Below are positions 22,700-34,830 of a stretch of DNA of 64,000 nucleotides, piece by piece. The position numbers and the translations under genes are program-made. The number at the start of each line of letters is the position of its first letter. The first letter of the stretch is position 1. The notes below the pieces were generated by a model. That model did no database searches, was not told the DNA's origin, and saw only the letters and a program-made list of their open reading frames with translations. The stretch lies in the NCBI RefSeq assembly GCF_018446385.1, contig NC_055992.1, positions 17,764,877 to 17,828,876 of the forward strand, written 5' to 3'. The DNA comes from Zingiber officinale (taxonomy: Eukaryota > Streptophyta > Magnoliopsida > Zingiberales > Zingiberaceae).

Positions 22700-23965
22700 T
22701 GTTGGATCGAAAGCGCTAGAGGGGGGGTGAATAGCGCTCGTGGCTTTCACTCTTTTCGAATTTGTAAATCATACGAGTTTAAGCAGCGGAATAAAGAAAA
22801 GGGAACAAAAACAATACACAAGGACACGAGGAGTTACTTGGTTCGGAGCCTGTGGTGACTCTTACTCCAAGGCCCGCAATCGTTGATCGCTTCCGGTGGG
22901 CAACAACTATAAGCTCGAAAAATATTACAACTGAAGTACAATAAGGATTATGATAAAAATAAACTGAAATATAATACCGACAACAACAGATTGAAGAATC
23001 GCAGCTCCGGGTCGTCGGTAACTTGTCGTAGCACTTCTGGGTCGTCTTGTTAGCAGCACACAGGAGAAAGGTCGCTTGAGAATTGTTGTCCTAAGTTGCT
23101 GCTTGAACCCTCCTTATAAACAGTGCTGGAGGTGCCTCCAAGCTTGTCCGAGGCGCCTCCAGGCCGACGAGTCGCACGCGTGGATCAGCTCTGATCTGGT
23201 CGCACCTTATCCCACTGAAGGCGCCTCCAAGCTGCTCCAAGGCGCCTCCAACGCCTGGTCCAAGGCTCCTCTAGTGACCTCCGAGGTGCCTCCAGCATCT
23301 CTGGATAGCTGGCTTCGGCTAGCACCAGAGGCGCCTCCAAGCCCCATGGAGGCGCCTCGAACACTGTTCATCCGAGGTCTAAGTTGTTTCTTTGTTCCTG
23401 CAAAATGTGTTAGTCTCAAACACAAACTCTGCAAAACAAAGTTATCACAGAAACAATATGATAGATATAATTGACAGTCGTCGGACTGTCCGGGTTTAAC
23501 TTCGAATTTCCAATTGAAAACCCTAGGTCGACCTGACGCCTACTATTCCCTCTACGGGGAACGCGTCTTCACCTACTCCACTCAGGAGATTTACCTGTTG
23601 CCAGTGCAATCCTCCAGATCGACTGGACTTTTGCTCAGTGTTCGAAGCTTTCGGACTTTCTGTTGGACTCCCGCTTCCCAGCTCGTCTAGTCTTTCACCT
23701 GGTTCGTGACACCAGGACTTTCCACCTAGGGTTACCCCCTAGGACTTTTGCCTGAAGCTCTCGACCCACCAAGACTTTCCGCATAGGATTACCACCCCCT
23801 ATGACCTAGGGTTATCACCCCCTAGGGTTTTCTACCTGCCTAACCGCAGCTAGGACTTTCCTGAAACACTCAATTAAGTACCTTAGATCACAAAACAACT
23901 TAACTTTGAATTCCTTTGCCATTATCAGAACAACAGTCGATCGTAAGATGCTTCCCGCACCAACA
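22700..23965 (-). mobile_element. 5' LTR of element C
   Basis: 1,266 bp and the partner of 14971-16235, with the same hairpin modules, GGCGCC palindromes and TATA-like box. It is followed, on the minus strand, by the primer site TGGTATCAGAGC at 22686-22697. Confidence 0.92.
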
Positions 23966-24350
23966 TATAAAGCTTGGCATCCACCCATTCATAACTTGGT
24001 TTGGTTTAACTTAACTTGATTTGGTTTAACTTAACTTGGTTTGATTTAACTTGGTTTGGTTTAACTTAACTTGGTTTGGTTAAACTTGGTTTGGTTTAAC
24101 ATAGTTTGATTTAGATTTTTTCTAAACAAAATTCTGTTATTTTTTTCTTTCTTTGTAACCGACGACAAACCTATAAAAAGGAGTAGGTGGTGGTCCTTAA
24201 AACCTAACTTTCTAATTTTCCACAATTTCCCTTCCTCCTTGTGGCCGGCGCCCCTCTTCCCTTGCTAGGGTCGGCCACATCTCCACCTAGGGCTGATCAC
24301 ATCTCTTCCTTGTGGTCGACGCCCCTCCTCCTCCACAACAAGGGCTGACG

Positions 24351-26733
24351 TGTTAGAGTGTATACTGAAAGCCTAAGCTTTTGTAAACATTTATTTTGAA
24401 TAAAGAATCACATTTGGTCAAATTGTCTACATTTAGTTGTAGTTGTTCAATTAATTTATATTGTAGATAACATAGTATGTGGTGTCACATACAGAAGAGG
24501 ATGTTATCAGTACCTTATAAATTATAAACAGTAGCTCACGACCAAAATGGAAAGGAACAAACCATTGGAAGGTCGTAGTGTAATTAGGAATTAGTTTATC
24601 TTAACTATATAATTACACTAGTACACTTAGAGTGTATTGAGTAGGACCATTTGAAGTTGTTTCTTTTATACTGACTTTATAAAGGAATAAATACCTCAGT
24701 TATTATGGAAGTGTATGCTCTTAATCCTAATATAATAACAAGCACATATATTTAATATTTATTTCTTTAATTTATCAATGGGTGAGATTTAGTTCGATGA
24801 ATCAATAAGCCCGATAAGTTGGGAAATGATATCACTTATAGTGTGTGTTGTTGATTATAGAAGGAAACTGTGTCCTAGTAATCTAGGTTGATAATGTCCC
24901 CAAGATGAGCTCATAAAGATTGTCATGTTAAACCCTGCAGGTGGACTTAGTCCGACATGACGATAAGGTTGAGTGGTACTATTCTTGGATTAAGATATTA
25001 ATTAAATGAGTTGTCAGTAACTCACTTAATTAGTGGACATTCGACATCTTAAACACAGGGAGACTAACACACTCATAATAAGAAGGAGCCCAAAAATATA
25101 ATTTGGGATTGGTGTGGTAGTTCAATAATAGTTCTCTAGTGGAATGAATTATTATTGATAAAATTAAGTTGTGTGTTCGGGGAGAACACAGGATGCTTAA
25201 TTTTATCGGGAGACCAAAATCAATTCCTCCTCTCGGTCCCTATCGTAGCCTCTATTTATAGAGTACTATACCCACCTTCATACCCATGATAAGGGGGCCG
25301 GCCAAGCTAGCTTATGGTTCAAGCTAGGGTCGGCAAAGCCTTGGTTCATGGGTGGCCGGCCCTAGCTTGAACCCAAGCTTAGGTGGCCGGCCCCCATTAA
25401 ATTTAAAAGATTTTTAATTTTAAAATTTTCTTATGTGGAAAATATAATTTATTTAAGAGAATTAAAATTAAAATATCTCTTCTACAAAAGATTAAGAAAA
25501 GAGATTAGATCTCTTTCCTTATTTGTAGATAGGAAAGATATTTTATTTTTTCTCTTTGAAAATTATTCACATGTTGAAAAATTAAAATTATAGAAATTTT
25601 TTTTTATCAACCATGAAGGGATTTTAAAGGGAAATTTTATTTTTTAAAATTTCCAAAGACAAATAAGGAATTTTTAATTGTTGATTGAAAATTGTCTTGT
25701 TTGCTCTCCATGAGGTGGCCGGCCATTACAAGTTTAATTGGGGAATTTTATTTTATTTTTCTCAATTAATTCATGTCAAGGAAAGTTAAGGAAATTTTAT
25801 TATAATTAAATTTCCTTATTTACCAAAGCTAAGGAATATAAAAGAGGGGGTTGGGGTGCCTTCATGAGACACAACCTCTATTATTCTCTCCCTCTTTTCC
25901 TTGGTGTTGTGGCCGGCCATCCTCTCTCCATCTCTTCCTCTTTGTGGTGGTCGAAACCCTCTCTTGCTTGGAGCTCTTTGTGGTGGTCGGATACTATTTG
26001 GAGAAGAAGAAGAAGAAGGAGAGAAAGCTTTCATCCCTTGGAGTTTGGTTGGTGTTTTTCTTCATCCTTGGTGAAGCTTTTGATTTGGCCGAACCTAGCA
26101 AGGAGGAGGAGAAGGTGTTTTGGTGGTTCTCATCTTGGAAGATCGTTGCCCACACAACGTCCGAGGTTAGAAGAGGAATACGGTAGAAGATCAAGAGGTT
26201 TTTCTAGAAGGTATAACTAGTATTTTTCCTTTCCACATCATACTAGTTATTTTTGGAAATAATACCAAATACAAGAGGCATACGATTTTAGTGTTTCGAA
26301 TTTGTTTTCGATGTAATGTTCTTTTGTTTTTCTTTTCCTTGTGATTTGATTGGTCTTTTTGGTTGACCTAAAGTTATTTTAGGAAATTAAATATTAGTTT
26401 TCCTTAAAAGGTTTTGTCTAGTCGGTGGTGGTTGCTCCCATATCCAAGAAGGCCATGTGCCTCGCCACGTCAGCACTGGAAACCAATTTTGGAAATTAAT
26501 ATTTAATGGAATTAATAACCTAGGTGATTTGGATCGAACGTGTTAAGTTCCGCAGGAGATCCAAGTCAAAACCTAAAAGAACAAATAGATTAAATTTGGA
26601 TCAAACGTGTTAAGTTCCGCAGGCGATCCAAGTTTAATTTAAAAGAACACATGGTAGCTAGGAAAAAAGTTCAGACCTTTGTACAAAATTTTTGTACAGT
26701 GGAACCATTAGGTTTTTTGAGTAGCAACCAACA
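24351..26733 (+). mobile_element. Solo LTR D, Copia-type, inserted in B
   Basis: 2,383 bp, TGTTAGAGTGTATAC to AGCAACCAACA, with near-identical 5-bp flanks (TGACG at 24346-24350, CGACG at 26734-26738). Its first kilobase parallels the LTR of B block by block, so it is a related family. There is no internal region, so it is a solo LTR left by LTR-LTR recombination. A roughly 65-bp direct repeat around CGTGTTAAGTTCCGCAGG lies at about 26,530-26,640. Confidence 0.8.
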
Positions 26734-27248
26734 CGACGCCCCCTTCATCTTTGCTTAGGGCCGGCACCCCCCTCCTCCTTACTTAGGGTCGGCGCCCCTT
26801 CTCCCTTGGTGGGCGGCGGCTTGAAGAAAAGGAAGAAGAAGATTAGAAGGTGCCCCCATCCTAGAGCCTCCTTTTGTAGCCAGCGGTTTGGAAACCAAGA
26901 AGAGAAGGAGGGTGGTGTTATCTTGGTAAATCGTCGCCCACACGATGTCCAAGAAGAGGAGAGGAATACGACAGAAGATCAAGAGGTCTTTAGCTACAAA
27001 GAAGAGGTACAACTAGTTATTTAATTCTGATGCGTAACTAGTTTTGTTTTCTTCGTATCGATTTTCAATACCAACACAAGAGGTCAGCGATCTTGTACTT
27101 CGATCAAGGTGTGCTTTGATCCGTCAAGAAATTGCTTGATTGATCAAACATATGTCTGATCGAACATGCGGGTTGCTAGGAAAAGTTCTGTACTTGTATA
27201 ATTTTTTGAACAAGAAAATTTAAACAGAACGGAATTCCAGCGCCTTCA
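26734..27248 (+). mobile_element. Last part of the B 3' LTR
   Basis: Continues the LTR of B after solo LTR D and matches 9590-10105 of the left LTR. It ends beside the GGATA duplication at 27249-27253. Confidence 0.85.
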
Positions 27249-27693
27249 GGATATAAGTCTAACTCAATATTTAAATTATTTTTAACTCTAACTCAAAATA
27301 AAAAAATTAACTAAAACTTGAGTTTCGAAAGTGTGCCTAACCATGCAAGTAGGACTCAATCAATACTATGCACCAAAAAAATAAAATTCACTACCTAAAT
27401 TAGAATAAACTAAATAACTCTCTCTAATTTCAAAAATTAAACATTCAAAACTAAATTCAAACCTAAAGAATAAAATCAAATCAAATAAATCAAAAACTAA
27501 ACCTAAATTAAATAAAAACAAAATTAATCTAAACCCAAATTATAACCAAGTCTATTATAACTATAAAGCAAATTGACATAAACCTAAACTCAAAGTTCAA
27601 TAATTTAGGAGGAGACTCCAACTTAGTTGGCACATCTAAAAATAATAAGTTACTCAACTGGATAATTAGGATTAAAATAAATAGGGATAAATT

Positions 27694-29983
27694 GTAACGC
27701 CCCGCCTTCTACTGGCTAAGCTGTAAGGCCGGGGGTTACATTCTGCTGTTGCTAAACTATTCTTAATGTACGGAAAACTGTACAAATTTAAGAATTTGTT
27801 AACTAATACAATTTCTTGGTTCTACCTGTGCTAAGGGGTGCATTCTAAGGTATACATGGCGTATCCTACATCCCCTAAGGTCAAGGAGCTGAGTTACCAG
27901 GTTTCCTGGACGAACCCCAGCTTCCCAATCGATTCAGATTGAACTCAATCGATTGACAGCTACTGGATCGATCCGTTGATCGACTCCATTTGCTACTGTA
28001 TACAGAAACTTCGTTTGGATCGATCGGATGATCGATCCAGACTGGTTGATCGATCCATTGATCGATTCAGCGTGCTACTGTGCACGTAAGAATTTATGGA
28101 TCGATCGGCTGATCGATTCAACTTAGTCAATCGATCCAGTGATCGATCCCAGAGCTCTCTGTTCTCTACAGAACGCTACCGGATCGATCGGCTGATCGAT
28201 CCAGGAGTTTACTGTTTGCGGAACTAGTTGCCCAATCGATCCGCTGATCGATTGAGGAGCCTCCAATCGATCGGCTGATCGATCGGGGTTTCTGATTTCG
28301 TATCAGGAGTATGATTTCAGCACTGTTTCGTGCTCAAATTACATACATCAGTTCTAAATGGCTGGGAAAACATCCTAATATCAAATAACTAGTATTCCAA
28401 GCATGGCATCGTACATAATTCACTAGTTCATGGCATTTAACATACTAAGGTGCGGAATAATAAAATGCTAAAGAGTTCTAATGCTCAAAACAAAACTTGC
28501 TGGATCCCTAAGATCTTTATTCCAAGTTCCTGCCCACACATATCTTTGTAGCATTGTCCTCCAGCCTCCGCTAATCCATCCTTCCTTTACCTTTTATCTG
28601 CAGTATAAGGAAAAGAAGTATCTGTAAGCTCGAGAACTTAGTAAGAAACCATCTACCTCACAAAACATGCATACGATGCAAGTTATGCTTTTAAAACATG
28701 TTATTTGAAATATGTGTTGAACATGCTAAAACATGGCATTCTGGCATACAAACATAGGAAACAAAAGTTGATCATAGCAATATCTTCTAGTATCAACAAG
28801 ATAGAACTAAACTGATACAATAGCTAACTAACCCAATGCTAAGCTGATATAAATCTTGAACTGTAATCACATACTAAATTGTGAAGCTTTGAAAAAAACT
28901 ATTTATCATAAATAGATGAAAATACTAATCATGTTGCTGATGGGCCCGGCAACTGCACTTGCTATGCGCGCATCCCTAATAGACCCGGGGTTGCAAGTCC
29001 CTAATCTAGTAGGGTTTACTAGGTTATCTAAACCTAGGGACGACTATGGGAGCCCAGCCCAAGGACAACTGAAGTCCAGTACAGTGCCACTGAAAAATAA
29101 AATACTGATTTGTAGCTAATATACCTTACCTTGCTCTTACTAGGTTATCTGAACCTAGAACTAGGTTATCTAAACCTAGAGGCGACTGTGGGAGCCCACC
29201 CATTGGACCGTAGTCCCATAAAAGCTGTAGCAAGGCTAACTGTGCTATAAAATGCTTCTACTGCATTTATCTAAACTATTGGAATGCCTATAGTGGCATT
29301 TTACTGAGCGAAGCATTAAAGCAAACACTTGGTGTGCGCAGATTCACACCCCATATACTGAAAATTCTGCATATGACTAAACTAATGCATAAAACGTACG
29401 AAAAACTACTTATACTGCAGGTGAGGGGTTTCTTACATCCTGCGCTAATTTTCCTTACGATCTGATCGCTAGGTTTTCTGGAAAAATGATCTTCTCGACG
29501 ATCCTCTTGCTTCTACGCGTTCTTCTCGTGGAGAGGAGCGTCCTCGTGCCGGAGTTGTCGCTGGAAGGTGTTCTTGGAGACTTTGGGATGAAACCCTAGC
29601 CCTTGGGGCTTGGTGCGCCGAGAGGAGAAGAGGAGGGAGAGGGGGCTGCGTGTAAGGGTTTGCGGAGAGAATTGTCGTTAAAACAATTCTCCACTTAATA
29701 ATTTTCCTATTTATATTAAGGAAATTAATTCGCCCCACTCAACATAAATATAATTGATTCCTTTTCCTTTTAGCACGGCCCTGCTGGGTTCACTTGGTTA
29801 CTAGAGTTATTTATAAGACTTAGAGTCCTATAGGTCTCGGGTTCAATCCCCGCTTAGGCTATTTTACGTTTCTATTTATTTTTGCTACTTCCACTACTCT
29901 AAAAATTCCATAAAAATATCCTAAAATCCTAGAAAATAATAGAATATTTCTAAAATAAATTTTGAGAATTTTCGGGCGTTACA
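27694..29983 (-). mobile_element. Solo LTR-like unit E1
   Basis: 2,290 bp, TGTAACGCCC to GGGCGTTACA, with perfect 5-bp flanks TAAAT (27689-27693 and 29984-29988). The inverted TGTAAC.CCC ends are like those of many plant Gypsy LTRs. On the minus strand it has a TATA box (TATAAATAGG, 29706-29715) and a CT-rich leader. Splice-like signals follow (donor near 29,436, acceptor near 28,598), then AATAAAG (near 28,517) and GATCGATC palindromes (27,930-28,290). No internal coding region is present. A small complete non-coding element is the alternative to a solo LTR. Confidence 0.82.
27930..28290. repeat. GATCGATC palindrome block in E1
   Basis: About eight to ten inverted repeats with GATCGAT(C) arms around short centres such as GGCT. 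They lie beyond the poly(A)-like signal in the minus-strand direction of E1. Confidence 0.88.
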
Positions 29984-31045
29984 TAAATATTTAACTTGAT
30001 AAATGATACTAGAGAAGTTTTGGATGATAGTAGGTTAGGGAAGCTCTGTCTATGCATGTCTAGGAAGATATAACTTCGACTTGATATAACTTCGACTTGA
30101 TATATTTGGCTTAGTGGAACTAACTGAAGCTACCCCTTACTAATCCTAACTGATTATACCAATATTTTGTATTAAGTTCAGTGGATAAGACTATTTGAAA
30201 ATTTTCAAAGGCATGGTTACTATAATGATGTCCAGGCGACTCACCACAGCTTAGAAATTTATTCAAAAAATATCTGTTTATTGAACCCATATCTAAACTT
30301 AAATCTAACACAAGTTAAACCTAACCCTGAAATTCAACTTAACTCATTTCAAAAAATTATAAGATTCCCTGATTGAAAATATAGATCAAGTGAGATGAAT
30401 AAAGATTTAACTAAAGATTAAATTCAAATTAATTAAATTCAAATTAATTAACTTAAAATTAAACTCAAAATTAAATTAACTTAAACTTAAATGAAATTAA
30501 CTCAAAATTTAAACTCAAAATTAAATAAACTTAAAATTAAAATTAAAGCTTAACAAATTAACCTTAAACTTAAATTTAACTTAATTAAAATTGAAAAAAA
30601 AAAAAGAAAGATCGCCATCGAAGGTGCCTTCGATATAATCGAAGGCGCCCTTAGAAGGGTGGGAAAAATTCCACCCCAATCTATTGAAAGTGCCTTCAGT
30701 CTATTGAAGACGCCCTCCATAATACATGGAAGGAGCCTTCCATCGGGCTGAAAGCGTCTTCAACCCTGCAAATAGAGGCTTTCTCTGTTTGCAAAATCTC
30801 TCCTTTCAAGGCACCTTCCAGCTAGATTTTTCCACCTTTTCTTCACTTTTTCTTCCAAGATTTCCGATAATGCCTCCTCGGTACACTCTAACTCGATATA
30901 TCTAGTTGTTTTTAGCTATTTGTATGTTTTTTTTATGAATGTTTACATGTATAAATTAAATTATGAAAAGACAGAATGTTATTCTGTACTAGCATAGTTC
31001 AAGCATATCCCCTCTACTAATGCTAGATTTCCCACTGAGCAACTT
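29984..31045 (+). mobile_element. gag-to-ORF2 spacer of element A
   Basis: An AT-rich spacer (30,416-30,600 is nearly pure A/T with AATTAA wording). A block of GAAGGTGCCTTC/GAAGGCGCC inverted repeats (30,610-30,760) and a short leader to ORF2 follow. It matches the order seen in element C. Confidence 0.7.
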
Positions 31046-32170
31046 ATGCTTGATTTCCTACAGCATTCATATATAGCAATAAAATCTAAGTTTCTGAGTA
31101 GGTCATTTTTCACCCAATACTGTGCATCTTTTATAGAGGTTATAGACTATTATCAATTAGATAGGCTAGTCTACTACAGTTACTCAGTAAACTTAGACTT
31201 TTGTGCCCAGTTTTATAATAATCTAGTTAAGATCGATGGCCTGACATACTCCACCAGAGTGGGTGGTAAGGACTTTAGGTTCTCACCCTTTCTATTGTAT
31301 CATAGTTTAGGTTTTAGGAGGTTTGCATGCCCATTTTTATTTTACCCTAGTAGGAATTTGCCATTTGACGAACTTTACTCCTATATTACATTGGATACTA
31401 TCCATATGTATTTTTTGGGGGAGGAGAGACTACCTATTGTGACTGACTTCAGATCTCTCTCTCTTAGGATTCAGGACTATGTCCTGTATCAAGTTTTGAC
31501 CATTTGTATTTTGCCCATTACATCTCGTGATGTTGCGATGATGCATCCTTCCCACTTGTTCTTTCTTTATGCACTATGCTAGCGCCTAGACATCAACATT
31601 ACATTACACATGTTTCAGAATGTCATCCATGCATGCAGTTCCATCACTAGGCAACAGGTTCATATGTCTTACTATCATATTTTGACTTACATATATTTGA
31701 ACATAGGGTAGATGACCTAGAGTACATCCACTTCCCTTAACACATATGATGAGATTGGTTAGCATCAACTTACATTAGTACATATAGACGTCATTACTTA
31801 GGGGGGACTAGTTTAGAGAGTGGGACCACAGCCAGATGCTCCAGATGAGGCCGAGGAGGATTTTCCACCTATCATTCCTGTCGAGGGGATGGAGATGCCA
31901 GCATTTCCGGTTGAGGAGATCTTTGAACCTCTTCTAACCCAACCCTCAACCTTGACCCAACCTTCGACTTCGCTATTCGTCAAGGACCAACTTGCTCGAC
32001 TTGAGGAGTCTTCTATGTAGATCTGACAATCAGTCTCGAAGGGGTTCACCTCTCTCCGAGGGGAGATGATCACTAGATTTCGGCAGCTAGATATATAGAT
32101 GCAGTCGATCCTTCAATCTTTACGAGTGCCTGAGCAGCCACCAACTCCACTTGCTGATGATGACCAGACC
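31046..32170 (+). pseudogene. ORF2 region of element A, PF20167-like (fossil)
   Basis: Related to ORF2 of C throughout: IDYYQLDRLVYY, LDFCAQFYNNLVKIDGLTYS, TRVGGKDFRFSPFLLYHSLG and FLGEERLPIVTDF. A proline-rich tail (31,820-32,020) with LTQPSTLTQPSTS and KDQLARLEESSM follows. It is probably the same plant transposon protein domain; its function is unknown to me. The copy is broken in a few places. Confidence 0.65.
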
Positions 32171-32449
32171 TGATTATATTTAGTACACTATTATACATTG
32201 TGTATCTGTTTGACTTCATCTATGAATTTAGCTACTATTGGCCACTTTATTTGGATAATCTAGAAAAATCTTTTTAGACTAGGACTGTTATTTTCAAAAT
32301 AATTTTCAAATGGTTTGAAAATTCTAGGAAAATTCTTTACTTATGTTTTTTTAAAAATTTCTATTTTTCTAGTATTTCAAAATATGTTTTGGTCTTAGAC
32401 TAGATCAAATCAATATAAAATATATTCCTATACATCTAGGTATCAAGTA

Positions 32450-34830
32450 TGTAACGACCCGCCTTCTACTGACTAGGCTGTAAGGCCGATCGTTACGTAA
32501 TGCTGTGCTAAATTACTATTACGGAAATATGGATTGATTAAAATTTTACTAAACTGATCTCTGTAAAATCTGAACTTAATATTCTAGGTGTACCTAGGGG
32601 TTGTACACATGCTAGGGAGGATAATCTATGCTTCTCGGATGTCCTGCTAGCTGTAATCAGGCATTTCAATCGATCCATGGATCGATTGGGCTGTCGGATC
32701 GATCCAGTGATCGATCCAGCTTGATACTGGCACGGAGAAGGAATCTGGATCGGTCGACTGACCGATCCATTGGCCGTATTGCTTCTGTATGCGGCTGGAT
32801 CGGTCTACCGACCGATCCAGGAGCACACTGATCGGTCGGTAGACCGATCCAGTGGCTCACTGATCGGTCGGCTGACCGATCAGTGAGCGTCTGTGCTCTC
32901 TGTTCGCACATGGATCGGTCGGCTGACCGATCCATAAACTCTCTGTTTGCGCATGGATCGGTCAGCTGACCGATCCAATGGCACAACTCGACTCTGATCG
33001 GTCTGATCTCACCCTGAAACTCTGATTTCAGCACTCCAGCGTGCCAAAACCTCACACAACAATTCTAAAATCAATTGGAATATATTCTAGCAACTATTAA
33101 CCAGCATTCTAACATAATTACTAACAAACTAAATAAATCTCCCATGGTTTAAACATTCTAAGGTCTAAAAATGCATGAAAGAAGAAATACTAAGAATTCA
33201 ACTATTTAAGCTTGCTAAAACCCCTGAGGATCTTTTATTCCAGTTCCTGCCACACACACCATCTTTGCATTGAACTCCAACTTCCTCTGCTAGTCCATTT
33301 TCCCTTTACCTTTATCTACAGTATAAGGAAAGTAGAATCTGTAAGCTTAAAGCTTAGTAAGAAACCAACTACCTCACTAAAACATGCAACGATGCAAACA
33401 TGCTTTTAAAGAATGTTGTTTGAAATCATGTACTGGCATGGCATACTCTGGTTGCAAGCATAAACTGAAATAACTGAACATGTAAGCTGAGGCATGGCAT
33501 AACAGGCTAATCACATAGAACAATAATAGAGAACTAAGCTAACTGAAGCTAACCTGAAGCTGAAATCAAACTCAACTAACATAACTGATTTTATGAGTTT
33601 TGAAAACTAATAGCATAGTAGATCAAAATAATAATCATGTGCTGTTGGGCCCGGCAACTGTACTTACTGTGCGCGCATCCCTAACTAAACCCGGGTTTGC
33701 AAGTCCCGAATTTGGTAGGGTTTACTAGGTTATCTGAACCTAGGGACGACTGTGGGAGTCCAACCCCATGGATATCTAATCTGGTACAGTGCCAACTGAA
33801 AGGTAAAATACTGAATATAGCTAAACTGTTCTAAATTGCTGTTTCTAGGTTATCTGGACCTAGAGCTAGGTTGTCTGAACCCAGAGGCGACTATGGGAGC
33901 CCACCCATTGGACCGTAGTCCCATATAAGCTAGAATAAACTGATTTACTGATTTAGATGCTTCTAATGCATTCAACTGAGCTGTTAAAATACCTAGTTTG
34001 CATTTTTACTTAACTAGCTATTTTATCGAACACTTGGTGTGCCCCAACTCTCCTCTCTATTAGGGAGACCACTTCTAGGCACCCGACAATGTCTAGAAAC
34101 CCCCACTGAAGAGGGATTACGTGTCCGGCCCATCTAGAAGTGCTCACTAAATCCCTAAACCTGAGAGGAGGGTCAATTTCACGCTATGCGTCGATAAAAA
34201 TCTGCATATAGCTAAACTAATGCGTAGAAAACTCAAACGGAGCTACTTATACTGCAGGTGAGGGGTTTCTTACCTCGTACGCTAATTTCCTTATAATTCT
34301 ATTCGCTAGAATTCCGGTGGAGATGACTTCTCGACGATCTTCTCGCGTCTAAGCGTTCCCCTCGCGAAGGAGAGTGTCCTCGTGCCGGAGTTATCGCCGG
34401 AAGATGTCCTTGGGGCCCTAGGGAGAGAACCCTAGGTCTTCCTTGTGGTTGGCGCCGAGAGAAGGAGAGAAGAAGGGTGTTCGGTGTGAGGGTTTGGAGG
34501 GGAGGAGTTTGCCGAACCAAATTCTAAAATAAACAAAACCCAACCTAACTCTTCTATTTATATTAAGTGGATAATTGAACCCAACTCTAATATAAATATA
34601 ATTGATTCTTCTTTCTTTCAGCACGGCCCTGCTGGGTTCACCGGTTACTAAGGCTAACTAAAAGTTATCGGATTCGAGGGGTTCCGGGTTCGATTCCCGC
34701 CTAAGCTATTTTGCGGTTCTAATTATTTTTGCTGCTTCCGCTACTCGGAAAATTCCGGAAAAATATCTAAAAATCCCAGAAAAATCATATAATATTTCTA
34801 AAATAGTTTTGAGAATTTTCGGGCGTTACA
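32450..34830 (-). mobile_element. Solo LTR-like unit E2
   Basis: 2,381 bp, TGTAACGACCC to GGGCGTTACA, with perfect 5-bp flanks AAGTA (32445-32449 and 34831-34835). Same family and direction as E1: TATA (34,554-34,562), splice-like donor (34,269-34,273) and acceptor (33,316-33,321), and AATAAA (near 33,236). Its palindromes are of the GATCGGTC/GACCGATC type (32,690-33,010). Long frames in the palindrome part are by-products of the repeats. Confidence 0.82.
32690..33010. repeat. GATCGGTC...GACCGATC palindrome block in E2
   Basis: About eight inverted repeats, many written GATCGGTCGGCTGACCGATC. The arms equal those of the block in LTR H, although E2 is a different kind of LTR. Confidence 0.9.

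Larger units (their letters stand above)
14971..23965 (-). mobile_element. Element C: non-autonomous gag-plus-ORF2 LTR element
   Basis: A structurally complete minus-strand element of 8,995 bp with the perfect 5-bp target duplication TATAA (14966-14970 and 23966-23970). Parts in its own direction: 5' LTR (22700-23965), primer site (22686-22697), gag (22331-20770), AT-rich tandem repeats (about 20,122-19,700), palindromes (about 19,570-19,430), ORF2 region (19246-18153), non-coding tail and polypurine tract (16250-16236), and 3' LTR (16235-14971). I see no protease, integrase, reverse transcriptase or RNase H, so it would need another element's enzymes. Both ORFs are broken in a few places. 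About 20 differences in the first 270 LTR bases, mostly transitions, suggest a few million years of age. Confidence 0.9.
8321..27248 (+). mobile_element. Element B: Copia with pol, split by two insertions
   Basis: A Ty1/Copia fossil flanked by the 5-bp target duplication GGATA (8316-8320 and 27249-27253). Parts: 5' LTR (8321-10105), primer site (10108-10119), pol (about 10,801-14,017), polypurine tract ending AAGTGGGAGAT, and 3' LTR (14040-27248) interrupted by C and D. Without insertions the right LTR is about 1.8 kb, like the left one. By eye, the first 200 bases of the two LTRs differ at about 14 sites, suggesting an insertion a few million years old. The element is broken, with several breaks in its coding part. 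Confidence 0.88.
14040..27248 (+). mobile_element. 3' LTR of element B, interrupted
   Basis: Begins TGTTGGGATGTATAC after the polypurine tract and ends CGCCTTCA next to the GGATA duplication. LTR sequence occupies 14040-14970, 23966-24350 and 26734-27248. The gaps are exactly element C and solo LTR D. Confidence 0.87.

Noticed and set aside
32628-33055. Frames with repeated DRSTDRS-type peptides
   Set aside because: They arise from the GATCGGTC palindromes in E2 on both strands.
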